Assembly (NCBI RefSeq): GCF_003589595.1 | Contig: NW_020653200.1 | Coordinates: 2,435,033 to 2,499,032, forward strand | DNA from: Hyposmocoma kahamanoa | Taxonomy: Eukaryota; Arthropoda; Insecta; Lepidoptera; Cosmopterigidae | Direction of reading: 5' to 3' | DNA: 64,000 nt | In this document: positions 35,098 through 46,957 of the stretch, one piece after another | How the letters are laid out: every line of letters begins with the position of its first letter | How positions within the stretch are numbered: position 1 is the stretch's first letter | Notes under the pieces: generated by a model | Databases searched by the model: none | Seen by the model: only the letters and a program-made list of their open reading frames with translations | Told to the model about the DNA's origin: nothing | Program-made: the position numbers and the translations under genes

Positions 35098-36816
35098 ATG
35101 GTCGCAAACCCCGCGGCGACTCGACATCACCTTACGCTGTTCAACCACTCCCAACGCGTCCCTCTCGCACAAGGCAGCTTGACGATTTTTAGTGGCGTCT
35201 TTCAAAGCCTCTTTCTTACCGCTTCTGTGATCTTGGAAAGTTAAACATTTATTTCAATGTGACTCGATTTTGTTGCCTTACTAACTTTATAAAGATGATC
35301 ATTGGTTCTACACCCCTTGAGCTATCCTGTTTCCGTTTCTTGTCGATTAGTCCTCAGCGTAATGTACGTGCTGTTTAGTGTATTAATCCAAGTTATTTTC
35401 AAAAATTACCAAAGAATATTTGCGTTGTTAAAATCTTGATGGTTCGGGTATGTAACTTATGATAATCGTAATTTTCTCGTTGGGATAACAGGCACTGTCG
35501 CATTCAGTGAGGAAGAAAAGGTTTAACTCCATTGCTAGGGGGCGCTACTTACGTTTCACCCAACACAGTTGTCAATTGACATTGAAATAGTACTTACAAA
35601 AACTGATAGCATTCTGAAATTACACATTTACTTCTGTGAACTGAAGGGTGACATGAAATTTTATTTATCGACATAAAATTTTCGAAACTAGCATCTTCTC
35701 TATCTTATCTATTCGTACTTTTCCTGTATAATTTAGTTTAACAAATGAAGGACATTGGCTTTTTCGTGCATTTTTAAACACCCGAGTTTGATATGTTAAA
35801 TAATGAAAAAGACAATATTTTTTAATTTACCTAAACATAGGTACTCTTATATATACAACTCTAATTAGCTTTTTTAATTTATACCACACTTGAGCTATAT
35901 GCGGAAATAAATATTCCAATTTTCAAGCTTCTCCGTCATGATTTTATATCGCGTAGACGTTGCTCTCAAACGTTGCACGGCTTTTATAAGCAAGAACGAA
36001 CTCTCGCAACACGTGAGGTAACATGCAATTTTATGTCTGCGTCGGTTTTGTACAATTGTGCAACTCGTACCATAACTCATGCGGTTCCACAAACATAGCA
36101 TATGAATAGGCCTTTAATAGGCCTTTGTTTCTCGTATTAAAACAATTCTATAGTATCTTGTTTACAACTTGTAAAAATTACGATAGTACAGCATTGCTTT
36201 GTACTTAAAGAAACTTGCGTAAAAAGGAATGATATCTTCAATTCTCCATAGTTAACTGATATTGTACTTAATCTTGAATTTGTCTTAAGCATATCGCACA
36301 CCAGCTTCAACAGTATCAAAAGGGATTTTTTTTTAATTGTTAAGGGCGCGTCGCGCAGAACGTCCTTATCACAACTTATACTCAATCTCAAGTTAACAGA
36401 TACCACTTATGACGACGGTAACATTTTATTTTATATTAAAAATAGACATCACATTTTCACTTGTCTTTCGTGTTTGCAATTTTTCAGTTATGTCAGTATT
36501 GAAACCGGTGTGCGATATGTAGTGTTGTCTCGAGTAATCGAAATCTTCTGTTTTGATAAAGATCCATAAAGGGAAAATTGCAAAAAAACATCTAGAATTC
36601 GTGTTGTTAAATAGCTTAGAGAATTGTAAAAGAATTAGTCAACCTTATTTAATGAATTTTAAGTGGTCTATTTACTTAGTTAAGATTAGTATTACGACCT
36701 ATTACGACTATTACGACCGTTCTTTGATATGGGTGAAGCGTCTGCAGCGCCATCTGTCCCGGCCTTTTCGTTTACTTCCCTATTGTATGTGTCATTCCAT
36801 AACATATTACAATACA
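35098..36816. other. VAP 3' untranslated and intergenic DNA
   Basis: Follows the VAP stop codon. The first AATAAA I can see is at about 35905, inside GAAATAAATATTCC, a tentative poly(A) signal that would give a 3' UTR of about 0.8 kb. No further gene is supported. Confidence 0.4.
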
Positions 36817-37439
36817 ATAGGGTATTTGACAGATATCTAAAAATTCAAACGTTGCGGAATTTGACAAGTGTATAAAATACAGAACTGTTTGTTCGCAGAC
36901 GTAAATAGAAAAGGTAGGAACAGAATTGAAGTCTTGACAATTAGGCTAAATTTATACTGCGGCGGAACGGACTGGAAGCGAATTTTTGTAACGATATTGT
37001 ACATAGCATAATTAACTTATGGTCAATTGTGTAACGTGCTAACTAGATACGAGCCATATCCTTCCGCGGATTTCTCGCGCATGCTCGAGAATGCTCGCGC
37101 ATTCCGGGCATATTTTGGCGCGCATCTAGTTTGTACGAAAATTAGCTTCCATTCCGTTCCGCCGCAATATAAATTGAGCCTTAGTTGAAGACATTCATAA
37201 ATTAATAGTTAAAAAGAAACTGCTATATTTGTTTGTGTCGTCATAACTAAGAACGCCCTACAAGTTGCGTATTAATGATGGTTTTGTTAAAAAGGGACAG
37301 AGTAGACCCCCATCACTGACTTGAACCATTAATATCTGTGGTGATAGTTGAGATCAGCAAAACCGTATTTTAGATTCATTTTCGGCGTATTCATGTGAGT
37401 TGCGAGAAGCAATAAGACATTTTGAGTCAAATACCCTAT
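36817..37439. mobile_element. Element with ATAGGGTATTTGAC terminal inverted repeats
   Basis: ATAGGGTATTTGAC at 36817-36830 is exactly inverted at 37426-37439. The interior has no transposase and contains the complete Harbinger-like MITE at 36944-37180 as a nested insertion. No unambiguous target duplication. Confidence 0.6.
36944..37180. mobile_element. PIF/Harbinger-like MITE, TTA duplication
   Basis: 237 bp, from GGCTAAATTTATACTGCGGC to the reverse complement of GGCTCAATTTATATTGCGGC, with TTA at 36941-36943 and 37181-37183. The centre holds CGCGCATGCTCGAGAATGCT, a CpG-rich palindromic stretch shared with 31170 and 45890. Confidence 0.9.
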
Positions 37440-37745
37440 TATGATTATGAAGTTAGGGAATAAGCTATTTTAATGAAGTTGTCTGTATCTTTTAAACCTT
37501 CGTAGGTTTCAATTCATATTAAAAAGGCGTTATTTAACTCAATTAATGTTTTTTTTTAAATGTCCCCATTGTTTTGAAAAGTCAATATGCTATGGATCTC
37601 GCACAGGGAGTTGAGGCAATTGCAGTACTAACACATACTCATACTGGTGTTACTAATTTTTCTTGCTCTGTGACAGAATTATTTCAAAGATGGCAACTAC
37701 GAAATTAAACTAAATTACAAAATACAAATGAATATCTGCGTTTGT

Positions 37746-38129
37746 CAATGACGTATCAATAAATGGACGTCGGGTCCCCGCTAAAAAATGTCCGCACCTA
37801 TAGAGCATTATGGTTTATATTTGTTGAGTTCGTAGGTTTTCGCGATTGTTACATATATATAGGAAATTAAAATCCGGGAAATTAGTTTCATTTCCTATGG
37901 TGTTATATTATTAAGTTCCCAGTAGAAGCTGAATAATATTATGATGAATTTTTAGGTCTTTAAATTTGTTGCATTCAGAATTGAGCAGTGCTGCAATGAC
38001 GTTACAATTTAAATGTCTTAGTTTTTTTATATTTCCTTGCATGTAACTACGTTTTTTATAAGTTACCTCTGGGCAATTTTTTCGTGGTTTTTGTATCACA
38101 CCCGTCGTCCATTTGTTGGTTGGTCAATG
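37746..38129. mobile_element. Non-autonomous DNA transposon with 8-bp target duplication, copy B
   Basis: 384 bp flanked by the perfect 8-bp repeat GCGTTTGT (37738-37745 and 38130-38137). The reverse complement of the right end, CATTGACCAACCAACAAATG, and the next 100 bases (ATACAAAAACCAC, ACATTTAAATTGTAACGTCA, TTGCAGCACTG) match the left part of copy A at 15880. The left end CAATGACGTATCAATAAATG matches copy A's right end. It is thus an internally deleted, inverted relative, itself hit by a fold-back remnant at 37825-37900. Confidence 0.9.
37825..37900. repeat. Collapsed Penelope-associated fold-back repeat nested in copy B
   Basis: GAGTTCGTAGGTTTTCGCGA plus TTGTTACATA (minus-strand tail) joins directly to AAATCCGGGAAATTAGTTTC plus ATTTCC (plus-strand tail), with the whole central unit missing. 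Confidence 0.65.
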
Positions 38130-38224
38130 GCGTTTGTGCATGCTAATCTCTACAATGCGGCTGAAATAATGTGGATTTCTACGATATATTAAGATAAGCT
38201 TGAATTAACATTTGGTGTTAGTTG

Positions 38225-38470
38225 CATTTAAGAGCTGTTAAACACGGCGACTTTTAGCAGTGATGCAAACGCGATGCAGTAGCGAGGCAGTCGCTAATTG
38301 TCTACCTTTACACACACGCGCGACTTTAAGCAACATGCAAACTCGCGACTGCATCGATACAAACGCGCGACTGCATCGATACAATCGCCTATAAATCGAA
38401 AATGTAGCGATGCAATTGCGCGTTTCACGAAGGGTCGCGGATTGACCCAATGTGCGCAAGCAATGCAGAA
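38225..38470. repeat. CpG-rich repeat-like segment with a 23-bp tandem pair
   Basis: CTCGCGACTGCATCGATACA then CGCGCGACTGCATCGATACA lie in tandem at about 38343-38385, within a GC-rich patch full of GCGACT/AGTCGC words that resembles a MITE interior. The ends were not defined. Open frames on both strands here are by-products of composition. Confidence 0.45.
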
Positions 38471-39228
38471 AGCGTTACGTCACCGAACTACGCAATGTAT
38501 TTTGTCACAATCGAGCATGTATTATAAATAAATAGCCTTGCTTCAAAATGATCGATATCTACCGGATACCAAACTAAATGAAGAAATGAAAAATGAACCT
38601 TATGGTTGAATGGGCTTGTGGTTCGCCTCAACTCTCGGTTCGAGACATTACTCACTTTGGCTGTAGATACACGTGTCCCCCAATTTGTTCGGTAATAAGT
38701 TTTTATGAAAATCTCGACTTTTCTATATCTGACCAAATTAATCCTTTGTAAGCGTTTATCTACTCTAGCGCGCTCCCAGAGTTTTATATATCTGACTCGT
38801 AAACTATCTAGCAGAATATTCGGGAATAGAATTTGTAATACTTTCATAATCATCATGTTTATAGTAGGGTTGTAAAGTAGCGACGTCTTGTCGATTGTAT
38901 TGTTATAATAACGTTTTTACTATTCCTTCATTGAAATTTAAAGAACAAAACTTTACTACACACACAAGTTCCCTAACGCAGGCAAATCATCCGTGTTAGT
39001 CATTCAACGTTACTTGTTTCTTTCGTCATAAAGTAGGAGCCCTTAAGTTTCAATTCAGAAATATTGGAATATCTTTCTTCTTTGTTTATGGATTTTTTAT
39101 AACAGAAAGCAAATATTGATATTTGGCATCAGTATAAAAATTGTGATGTAACGGATAATGGATACTTTTTTAACATCAGAAAATCACACGGGTAGGGAAA
39201 CGAGCACTCTTTTTTTTTTACATAAACG

Positions 39229-39397
39229 GCCCATTCACTACCCGCATTGCAGTCCGCTGCGCAGGCAGGAGACTGCTCACACACTATCCTGCAAATGGCC
39301 TACGTTTGGAGTCCTGCAAGTCGCATTGCAGGATTACTGGATGGCTTGCACGCTGCAACTAGTCGGACTGCAATGCACGGTCATGAATGCCCCCTTT
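39229..39397. mobile_element. MITE with about 28-bp inverted repeats
   Basis: GCATTGCAGTCCG near the left end (39245-39257) is exactly inverted at about 39367-39379, and the outer parts GGCCCATTCACTACC and GGGGGCATTCATGACC also correspond. The interior has GCAGGAGACTGC and CTGCAAGTCGCATTGCAG words. No clear target duplication; frames across it are not genes. Confidence 0.6.
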
Positions 39398-42288
39398 TAG
39401 AAGCAAAACTTTGCATAGAAATCATACACATACAAGTTTGAATAACTAAATCGAATTTGGCCGAATTGAGTTTCTGTTCTACACTACAGCTGTGAAAAAT
39501 AACCGCGAATAATTATTGTAATATTTACACCTGATAGCCTGAGTTTAAAGACAGACATCGACGCGGATGAATGAGCGCCGCCGTCCAGAATCTACGCGTA
39601 ATATCCTCGTGTAGCAGTAGTTGACTTAATGGTGTAACTATACCCACGCGGAATTGTAAGCAAGTGGAATGAAATATTGTTCATATAATTTACCGTAACG
39701 TGTTCAAACCTAGGCTTGTTTACGTTAGGCCAGTGTAACGTTACCTAAATAAACAAGGGAGATAAATAACCCTAGAGAACACAAACTTAATTTAAACAAA
39801 CAAATCTAAGGTGGCAAACGGAATAAATGCGAACTACAGCCACTTATTTTAATTTTTACTTGTTATAATAGCATTATTAATATATTTGTATAGATACCAA
39901 AACGTTTTATATTTTAAATGTGAATACGAATGAAATAAATACAACATATGAATTGACCTCGTCTGATAACAGAAATATCGAACTCGCTATTCAGTCTTTT
40001 GCATATGAAATTTACCATTTTCGTCCTTTGATGGATGGTCTCGAGAACGAGACCTTTCCGTATCCGTTACATCACTAGTTAGCAATGTTTAGGTACAATA
40101 AATATGCATTTCCTCTTAGGACACTCTCAAAGCATTTCCTTGATATCCTTTCTCGTTATACTTTTTATACGGTGATTGCAATATTTAAGACCCGCGAAAT
40201 GTACTCGCTCAGAAAGCGCTATGTTTATTAGTTTATATGCTTAAAAATACTATTAACCATATTGGAACTTCATTTATTATACGGGAATAGTAAAATACTC
40301 AACATAATATTTATTCTAGCAATGAAATTGAATATTTGCAACTCCTGGTACATAGATTATTCAAAGTTAATACGACAGAATATGTATAACATACTTTTGG
40401 ACTGTACCGGTTTGTAAAAAATGTTTTACAATAATTACAGCTTTTTGAATTAGTTTCATAGTATAAATAAAATTTTTGCAATGCCTCAAGACTAAGGCAA
40501 AGTAACGAATTATAGATCTTTGAAATAACTTTATTTGGTCTACGTATTTATACAAATGAGTTATATTACTCGTCATATACTTCTTATAACAATGTGCATA
40601 CATTAAAATGAGATTTTTTTAGATTGTATATTATGTACGAAAGCAGGTACTAAATTAATTTCGATCAGCCTTTTCCCTCGCTTGATTAAAAGTAGATACA
40701 TGACGTATAGTGTCCCGTGTTATTTATTACACCTATATTATATTATTTCAAGTAATTATGCGAATAGTAATCATGATAAAGTCGCTGTGTTGCGTCATGA
40801 TAACACCTTAATCCACTATTATTATTATTATTATTATTATTATCATATCAGTTCATGTAATTGACAATAATTTATTTTGGTTCTCTTAACACGTACGTAG
40901 CTTTTAAGGTTTCTTAAACAATTTACACAAGAGTGGAACAATTGGCTAAGAATATCTAACTGTACGTGCGATTGATTATAAAACGACACAATTGATATAA
41001 CAATGATTTACTTGTACTTTGCGTGAATTTTGCTTAGATGAAGAACACGAATATTTGAAAACAAATTTGAAGTCTTGAAAGCTTCCTTTTTAATCTATAT
41101 TTTGCAGCACGTGGGAAATTACATGTAACAACAGTGTTTCTATTGATCTATCAATTGTGTCGTCACATATGTTGAGTGATTTTTTTAAGAATAATTGTGC
41201 ATCTCCTTTTTTGTTTTTAATTTCTTGCGAATCCTATTCCGGCAAACTTAGAAAATGGTATTTTATGCTAAGTCGTGAACAGATATCGCAAAGGCTTGCG
41301 GTACCCAAACCCAACAAATATCGTTTATTCGACGCAATAAAATTCATGCGGGAGGCTACGAAAAACGACACGAAATATTGTAATCCAACTCTACGCTCGC
41401 GCTGCTGCAACTGGAATGTGAAATACTTCAGAGAATTCCGTACCTAGCTATGTCTGTATGCGGCCAGGTGCATCTTATGTAAAACCATTAAGGTTGACTC
41501 AAATAGTTACTTTAGCTGTGAAAATACAGGTATCTCGAGCGTAAAACGCGCAACATCGCAAACAAGGCTGCTTTAAGTTCCTAGCACCATCACTAAGTAT
41601 GTAATTAAAATCGAATAACTCTTTTATCTTGAGATACCCTGTGTCATTCGTAGAGATGAGTTATTATAAAATAGTTGATATACTTATAACTTATTAAGAG
41701 CTACTTATAAAGTGCACAGCGGGAGTGACAAACAGTGAGGATGTCCGCTTATTTAGGGTTTTAATGCGACCGTGAGGTTTTAGCTGAGCTCTTGTTTGAC
41801 TTCGACATTTCGATCATGGTAACAAATTGTCATAAATTAATTTATGCTTGAATGCCAAGCGGTGAGTCTCTTAGCTCAGCTAGTGTCGTTACGGTACAAG
41901 ATGCGGAATATGCATACGATATGTAATGTATTTGTAATTTGTACGTGGATCAGTTCTACGCGCCACGGTTTTAATTATAATAATTCTAGGCGTCAACATG
42001 TCATGATTCATAGCACTTAATTGTAGATTTGTGTCAGTATCTTTAGAAGAACTTCACTCTTGTTTATTGCATTTTTAAGTTTTAATTTTCATGTGTAAAT
42101 TATTAAACGGTGGATTGATTTTAATATTGCCTAAAGTAATGTTCTGTGTATCGAAGTAAGTACATAGTTAAATATGAAGACTCATATAAGTAAGTACTTT
42201 ATAAAAAGTAATTACGGTTGCAGTTTCGAAACTAACCTAGAGCTTAGACCGTTAATTATCCATGGCATTAGCGAAATAATGTGTCACC
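39398..42288. other. AT-rich intergenic DNA, no gene seen
   Basis: Contains a (TTA)n microsatellite at about 40817-40844. The 96-codon frame at 41157-41447 is the longest but shows no domain or splice context. Confidence 0.4.
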
Positions 42289-42356
42289 ACGAAACAGTTG
42301 CATTGCATTTAAGTAAAAAATTACGAAACAGTTGCATTGCATTTAAGTAAAAAATT
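42289..42356 (+). repeat. Tandem duplication, 34-bp unit
   Basis: ACGAAACAGTTGCATTGCAT followed by TTAAGTAAAAAATT occurs twice in immediate succession without a mismatch, implying a recent duplication. Confidence 0.95.
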
Positions 42357-42849
42357 AATTGAAGCAGAAAAATTTTATTATTTGAGTCAATATTCATGTC
42401 CGGTTTGTTCATTAGAAATTTCAGCTGAATAGCAACTCGGTAAACATTGCAATGCAACTTAAAGGCTTGCAAAGTACAGTTAGTTCATTGTTTCCGATTA
42501 TACATGAAGACCACGCGGAATTAATGTTAAGTTACCTCTTGGTATAGTTTAATAATTTTCCATTTGACATTATTTTAATTACTATCTTACTATTGTCAGT
42601 TTCCTACAATATAATAAGCGATTTAAGTTAATCCTTAGTAAAGATGTAATTCCATTATCAATATTATCTCGAAGTATTACATCAAAATGACAACCGAAAG
42701 ACATAACAGCATTATGTATACCTACGAGGTCGTCAGATGTCGTAGTAAAATAGAGTAAATCGTATTTTCCGTATTTATAGCATGAAAGCTCTCGCAAGAA
42801 TAGAAGGAGCGTTGATGAGACATAATTCCCACAGCCGCGTCACGTCTCC

Positions 42850-43075
42850 CCCTTATTCAGAACTCTTCGGTATTTTAACCGAATCGTTCGATTGAATATC
42901 ATTTTCGAATCTAAGGACGCTACGCAGAACATTCGCGTTAAACGTTCAATTCGGATTACAGGACGATATTGTTATCCAACAGCGTTTGCTGAGTTAGTCG
43001 GTGAAATAGTAGGAAAAATGAAAATCCTTTTATATGCATTTTTAAGACTTTAAAGACCTAAATTTCGATTTTGAT
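42850..43075 (+). repeat. Dispersed repeat family Y, copy 2
   Basis: Partner of 18392-18640: TTCAGAACTCTTCGGTATTT, CGTTAAACGTTCAATTCGG, GTTATCCAACAGCGTTTGC, GTTAGTCGGTGAAATAG, CCTTTTATATGCATTTTTAA. Copies are about 75-80% alike by eye. Confidence 0.7.
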
Positions 43076-43422
43076 TTTTTGATGCGTTAGTCTTACATTA
43101 AAATAAATAAAATTGAACAAAAGGCTTTATTTAAAAGCATACGAGAACTTCATATTACATCCTCTGACGTCTGCTTCCTTAATATTACTTAGCACACTTT
43201 CCATGGTGAAAGTGAGGCACTCAATAATATTTATTTCAAGTGTAAGATGTATGTATCGGTTGCTTAGGACTACTCGATAAATTACTAAAGAAAACAGTTG
43301 GACGTCGGGTAACTTTCATTCGATAACTGTGTTCTGAATAACGTTTGTATCCTTTGCCGGTCGAGAAGTTCGAGTAATCGTTCGGGTATGTCGTCATTTC
43401 GGTTCAGTTATTGTGAATAAAA

Positions 43423-43542
43423 ATGAGAAATCGTCTCAATCGATATCAAATCGGTCGACAAGCGAGTTATCGCAAGATTCTGAATCGACCTGCTAAAACG
43501 ACATTAGCGCGTAGCAGTGGAAGGAATCGTAGGATCTCGTAA
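43423..43542 (+). other. Small basic open frame of 39 codons
   Basis: ATG-initiated frame MRNRLNRYQIGRQASYRK... ending RNRRIS, with nine or more arginines and no acidic residue. It lies downstream of repeat Y and shows no splice sites or known domain. Could be a chance frame within CGAT-rich repeat DNA. Confidence 0.15.
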
Positions 43543-44985
43543 TCGATTACTCTAACCATACGCCGACAGCCACTACTACTCCTGTCATCACTTCATACCC
43601 CGTTTCATTATGCAAATTAAAAAAAATCTATTTTCAGGAAAATGGAGTTTACTCTATCGCGACATATTGAGAAACGTTTATTATAGTTTTAATATAAAAC
43701 TGCATCACAAATTGTAGTTGCGAGGCGGTTATCCATGAGATTGTTTCGTTGGTTAACTTATCTCGCATGTAATTATTTTAAAAATCTCGCGTAAAACGAA
43801 AGGTCAGGAAGGAGTCTATGATAATATTTTTTTAATCTATGTATTCAAAATCAAATTATTTACTACGGTATATTTTTATTCCTTTCGTTTTGCACGTCTC
43901 CATAAATTTCTATAATTGTATGCAAAAATAACTCAAATTATGTACTTATTATTCTGAGCTGACTGTACTTTCTTTCGTGTATCAGTGGCTCATTTTTGTA
44001 CACGAACATAAGCTTTAGTAATGTTTATAAATTGGATAAATTATCTAATTGGAAGAACTTTGTGTTTAATATTGTGTTTCTCTCTAATACAAGTAACTTA
44101 TTCAAAGGGGTCTTGGACATGTATGTATTCTATCCATCTTAGGTTCATTAAGATCATGCTGAAACCCGTGTGTCGCAGGTGTACACAAGTGTACCACGAT
44201 GTTTCTGTTCGTGACTTAGAACCATAAGATAAAACTTTTGTTTTATTCCAATGTAATTGCTTTTAGTGATAACAAAACCGGCAGGTGGGTTTATCAAGGG
44301 ACAAGTGGCTTTATCCCCATTGTATGCTCCTAAATAATAACGCTCCGGTTTTGTACTCTCGAGTATTGTATTATTTTGGGGCCTACATTTATGCATCCAC
44401 TCGTGGTGTTTTGTTATCAATAGAAAACATTAAATTTCCGTATGGTATTACTGTTGTTATAATAAACTATTATGCTATATTGTATCGTTTTCTGAAATAA
44501 AAGACTTAATTTATGACGTGTTACTTTTATTGACTTTATTCCACAAATCCCCACTAACGTAGTACTTGCTACGCTGCTATGCAGTGGAGATTTGTGGGAA
44601 AAATCCCACGAAGGTACCTGTTATTTTACATATTAGGTATGTTAAATTCGTAGGTGACAGACTGGAGGTTTTCCGCTTCAGCGTCCATGTCCCGTCAACA
44701 TTACGACACAGATTGCGTTTTTTTCTTAAACTGAAAATGGACTTTTGAACTTCCTTTAAAATATTGTGTGTACCCAAACAATTTGCTTATCTTCGTCATC
44801 GTACGCATAAAAAGTCAACTCGTTCCTGTTACCAAAGGATATTCAAAATGTAGTCTGTTTATGTTAATATAATAAAATATTGGTTACGAAGTACACTTGT
44901 TTTTTAATTGTCAATGTTTATTTGGTTGCACTAAGGGACCACAAAAATAGCCAATAATAATTTAGTACAAGCTTTAGCATCAAAC
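43543..44985. other. Intergenic DNA with a 15-bp hairpin
   Basis: CCACAAATCCCCACT (44541-44555) pairs with 44583-44597 with one mismatch. No gene is recognised; frames at 44154-44420 and 44285-44500 look fortuitous. Confidence 0.4.
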
Positions 44986-45200
44986 TGCCTCCGTAGCCGA
45001 ACGGTTACCATGCCGGACTGCCATGCAGAGGTCCCAGGTTCGATTCCCGGGCCGGAAGAAATATTTATATGGCCTACATTTATTTCTCTCGTGAGTTTGG
45101 GTGTAATTTGTGGTTGTCTATGTGTGTGTCCATAGCACCCGCGACACAGGGTTTCCCTAGTGCGGGGCTATGTTGAGTGTGTGCGTTATTATTATTATTA
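44986..45200 (+). repeat. tRNA-derived SINE with (ATT)n tail
   Basis: The tRNA-like head has an A-box-like TAGCCGAACGGTT and a clear B box, GGTTCGATTCCCGGG. A tRNA-unrelated body follows (TTTGGGTGTAATTTGTGGTT, GTCCATAGCACCCGCGACAC) and then an (ATT)n tail. The first and last bases of the head cannot form an acceptor stem, so it is not a tRNA gene. Layout is typical of insect SINEs. Confidence 0.85.
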
Positions 45201-45660
45201 ACTACGTGAGCTAAGCTAGCTAGCTAGCTATAATAGGTTCGTTCGCGCTTCACATAGGGTCCCTAAATGGGGCGACTTATATATGTTAATAACGCCCACC
45301 CTTGACCCAGGGGCCCTTGAAATCGGGTAAAATAAGTGTTTTAGTTTTGTGACCAGTGATTTTCCTTTTTTTTTAATATTATTTCATGGCTTTTAGCATC
45401 TCAGCCACTTACCGTAATATTTTCGATGTAGGTCAATGTATGACCATTTCTCCAAGTGTCCGCGCCTAAACTCCATCCATTATTATCAAAACAAAAACCG
45501 CAGAAAAAAAGTATCATAATAGGCTGAAAGTTGACTGGAGACCACAAAAACTTCCCAAAAAAAATGGAATGCAGAATCCAACAGAAAGTGTCATTTATTT
45601 CTCAAAACTAAATCTGTATTTCATTATTATATTTTTATATTTCATTATTATTATATATTA

Positions 45661-46050
45661 GATTCATTTTACATTGCGGTGGAATGGAACGAAAGCGTTA
45701 ATTTCGCTTCGCTGTACGAGAAGGCGTGAGCGGTCGCTGGAATGCTCAAGCATTCGTGCGACTGTGCCTTGAGGCTATAGTATTTCGTCGGCGTTTGACG
45801 TCACACCGCGCCTGCCTTCACGTCACTTTCCGCGGATTCGTCAGGCGTCACCACGCCGTGGTGACAGCAGCTGCGGAATTCTCGCGAATGCGCGAGCATT
45901 CTCGAGATTTCAGCGGAAGACGCGCGAAGTGAGTTTTGGCTCGTATCTAGTTCGTACGTTACACAATTGACCATAAAGTTCATTATGCTATGTAAATATC
46001 ATTACAAAAATTCACTTCCTTTCCGTTCCGCCGCAATATAAATTGAGACT
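45661..46050. mobile_element. PIF/Harbinger-like MITE, long CpG-rich copy
   Basis: 390 bp with TTA at 45658-45660 and 46051-46053. The right arm, whose reverse complement starts AGTCTCAATTTATATTGCGG, runs about 110 bp and matches the arms of the 36944 and 31032 copies. The left end GATTCATTTTACATTGCGG is more diverged. The centre adds roughly 150 bases of GC-rich DNA including the palindrome CACCACGCCGTGGTG. Confidence 0.8.
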
Positions 46051-46197
46051 TTAGTTCACGTCAACATTGATTCACGTATAAGATGACAGTATATTATATA
46101 GGTAGGTACTTAAAATCTGAATTTCACAATAGACAGTAGTTTTATCATTATACCAGGTTTGCTGCGTATACGAGGCTCTGCCCGGGGACTTTTCATA

Positions 46198-46492
46198 TAA
46201 TCAAGTGACGGGACGAACAAGTCTTGCGCCTGGTGATAGGCGTCACTCCTACGAGTATACATAGCAGTTGTAGTGCCACTGCAAGCTTTAAATCTTATAG
46301 ATCCGAGGAGCACTGCCACTACGCCTGTCACTCCGAGACATAAGTTGACAAGTCTGTGATTTCACCAGCACCCTTACCCTTCAAAACCGGAACGCAGTAA
46401 TGCTCACATTACTTGTTGGCGGCAGAAATAAGCTAGGTGGCAATACTTTTCTGGACGAACTCTTTCACGAGGAGCTCTACTGCTACTAAAAT
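46198..46492 (+). repeat. Dispersed repeat family D, copy 3
   Basis: ATCAAGTGACGGGACGAACA, AGTGCCACTGCAAGC, GAGGAGCACTGCCACTACGC, GAGACATAAGTTGACAAGTC, TTTCACCAGCACCCTTACCC and GTAATGCTCACATTACT appear in the family order; it also shares the CAGAAATA-G and GGAGCTCTA end with copy 1. Confidence 0.75.
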
Positions 46493-46724
46493 AATTAAGT
46501 TTTTAGAATTTTACGCTTCAAATAAAACTTGTAAAACAGAAGATTTAGCCGGTCGGCTGTTTTAAAGTGACAAGGGTGTTTTATTGTCCATTCTGAGATA
46601 ATAAGGGCGGCACAATTTTTCTTCTGGCAACAGATCAAAACATTTGCATAAAATGTTATAATATTACAGATGCAATTGTCTGCAATTCTTGTTACGTTTA
46701 AGAAAAAAATAGGCCTATTCTCCT

Positions 46725-46957
46725 CTGAAATTAAACATTAAATAAATATTAGACAACATCACATACGTCCCTCAGGATCCCAAAGTAAATAAAGCACTTG
46801 TGTTATGGAAATCAGACACGACGGTATCACAAACACCCAGACCTGAGACAATATAGAAAAATAAGTTTCTACATTGACCCACCTAGTCGAGGATAGAACC
46901 CGAGACCTCAGAGTTGGCGACGAAACCGGTGTGCAAGCCACTCGACCACGGAGTTGG
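46725..46957 (-). repeat. tRNA-derived SINE (minus strand)
   Basis: On the minus strand CTCCGTGGTCGAGTGGCTTG gives the A box and GAGGTCTCGGGTTCTATCC the B box region. The body runs GTAGAAAC, GTGATACCGTCGTGTCTG, TTCCATAACACAAGTGCT and the tail TGATGTTGTCTAATATTTA. This head and tail combination is familiar from lepidopteran SINEs. Confidence 0.85.

Noticed and set aside
34790..35205. Frames of 75-94 codons around the VAP last exon
   Set aside because: Overlap the GC-rich final coding exon in other frames; the MSP-coiled-coil-anchor frame is the real one.
40817..40844. Possible functional element in the TTA run
   Set aside because: Plain trinucleotide microsatellite.
44986..45060. tRNA gene
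   Set aside because: A good B box is present, but the 5' and 3' ends are not complementary and the unit continues into a SINE body with an ATT tail.
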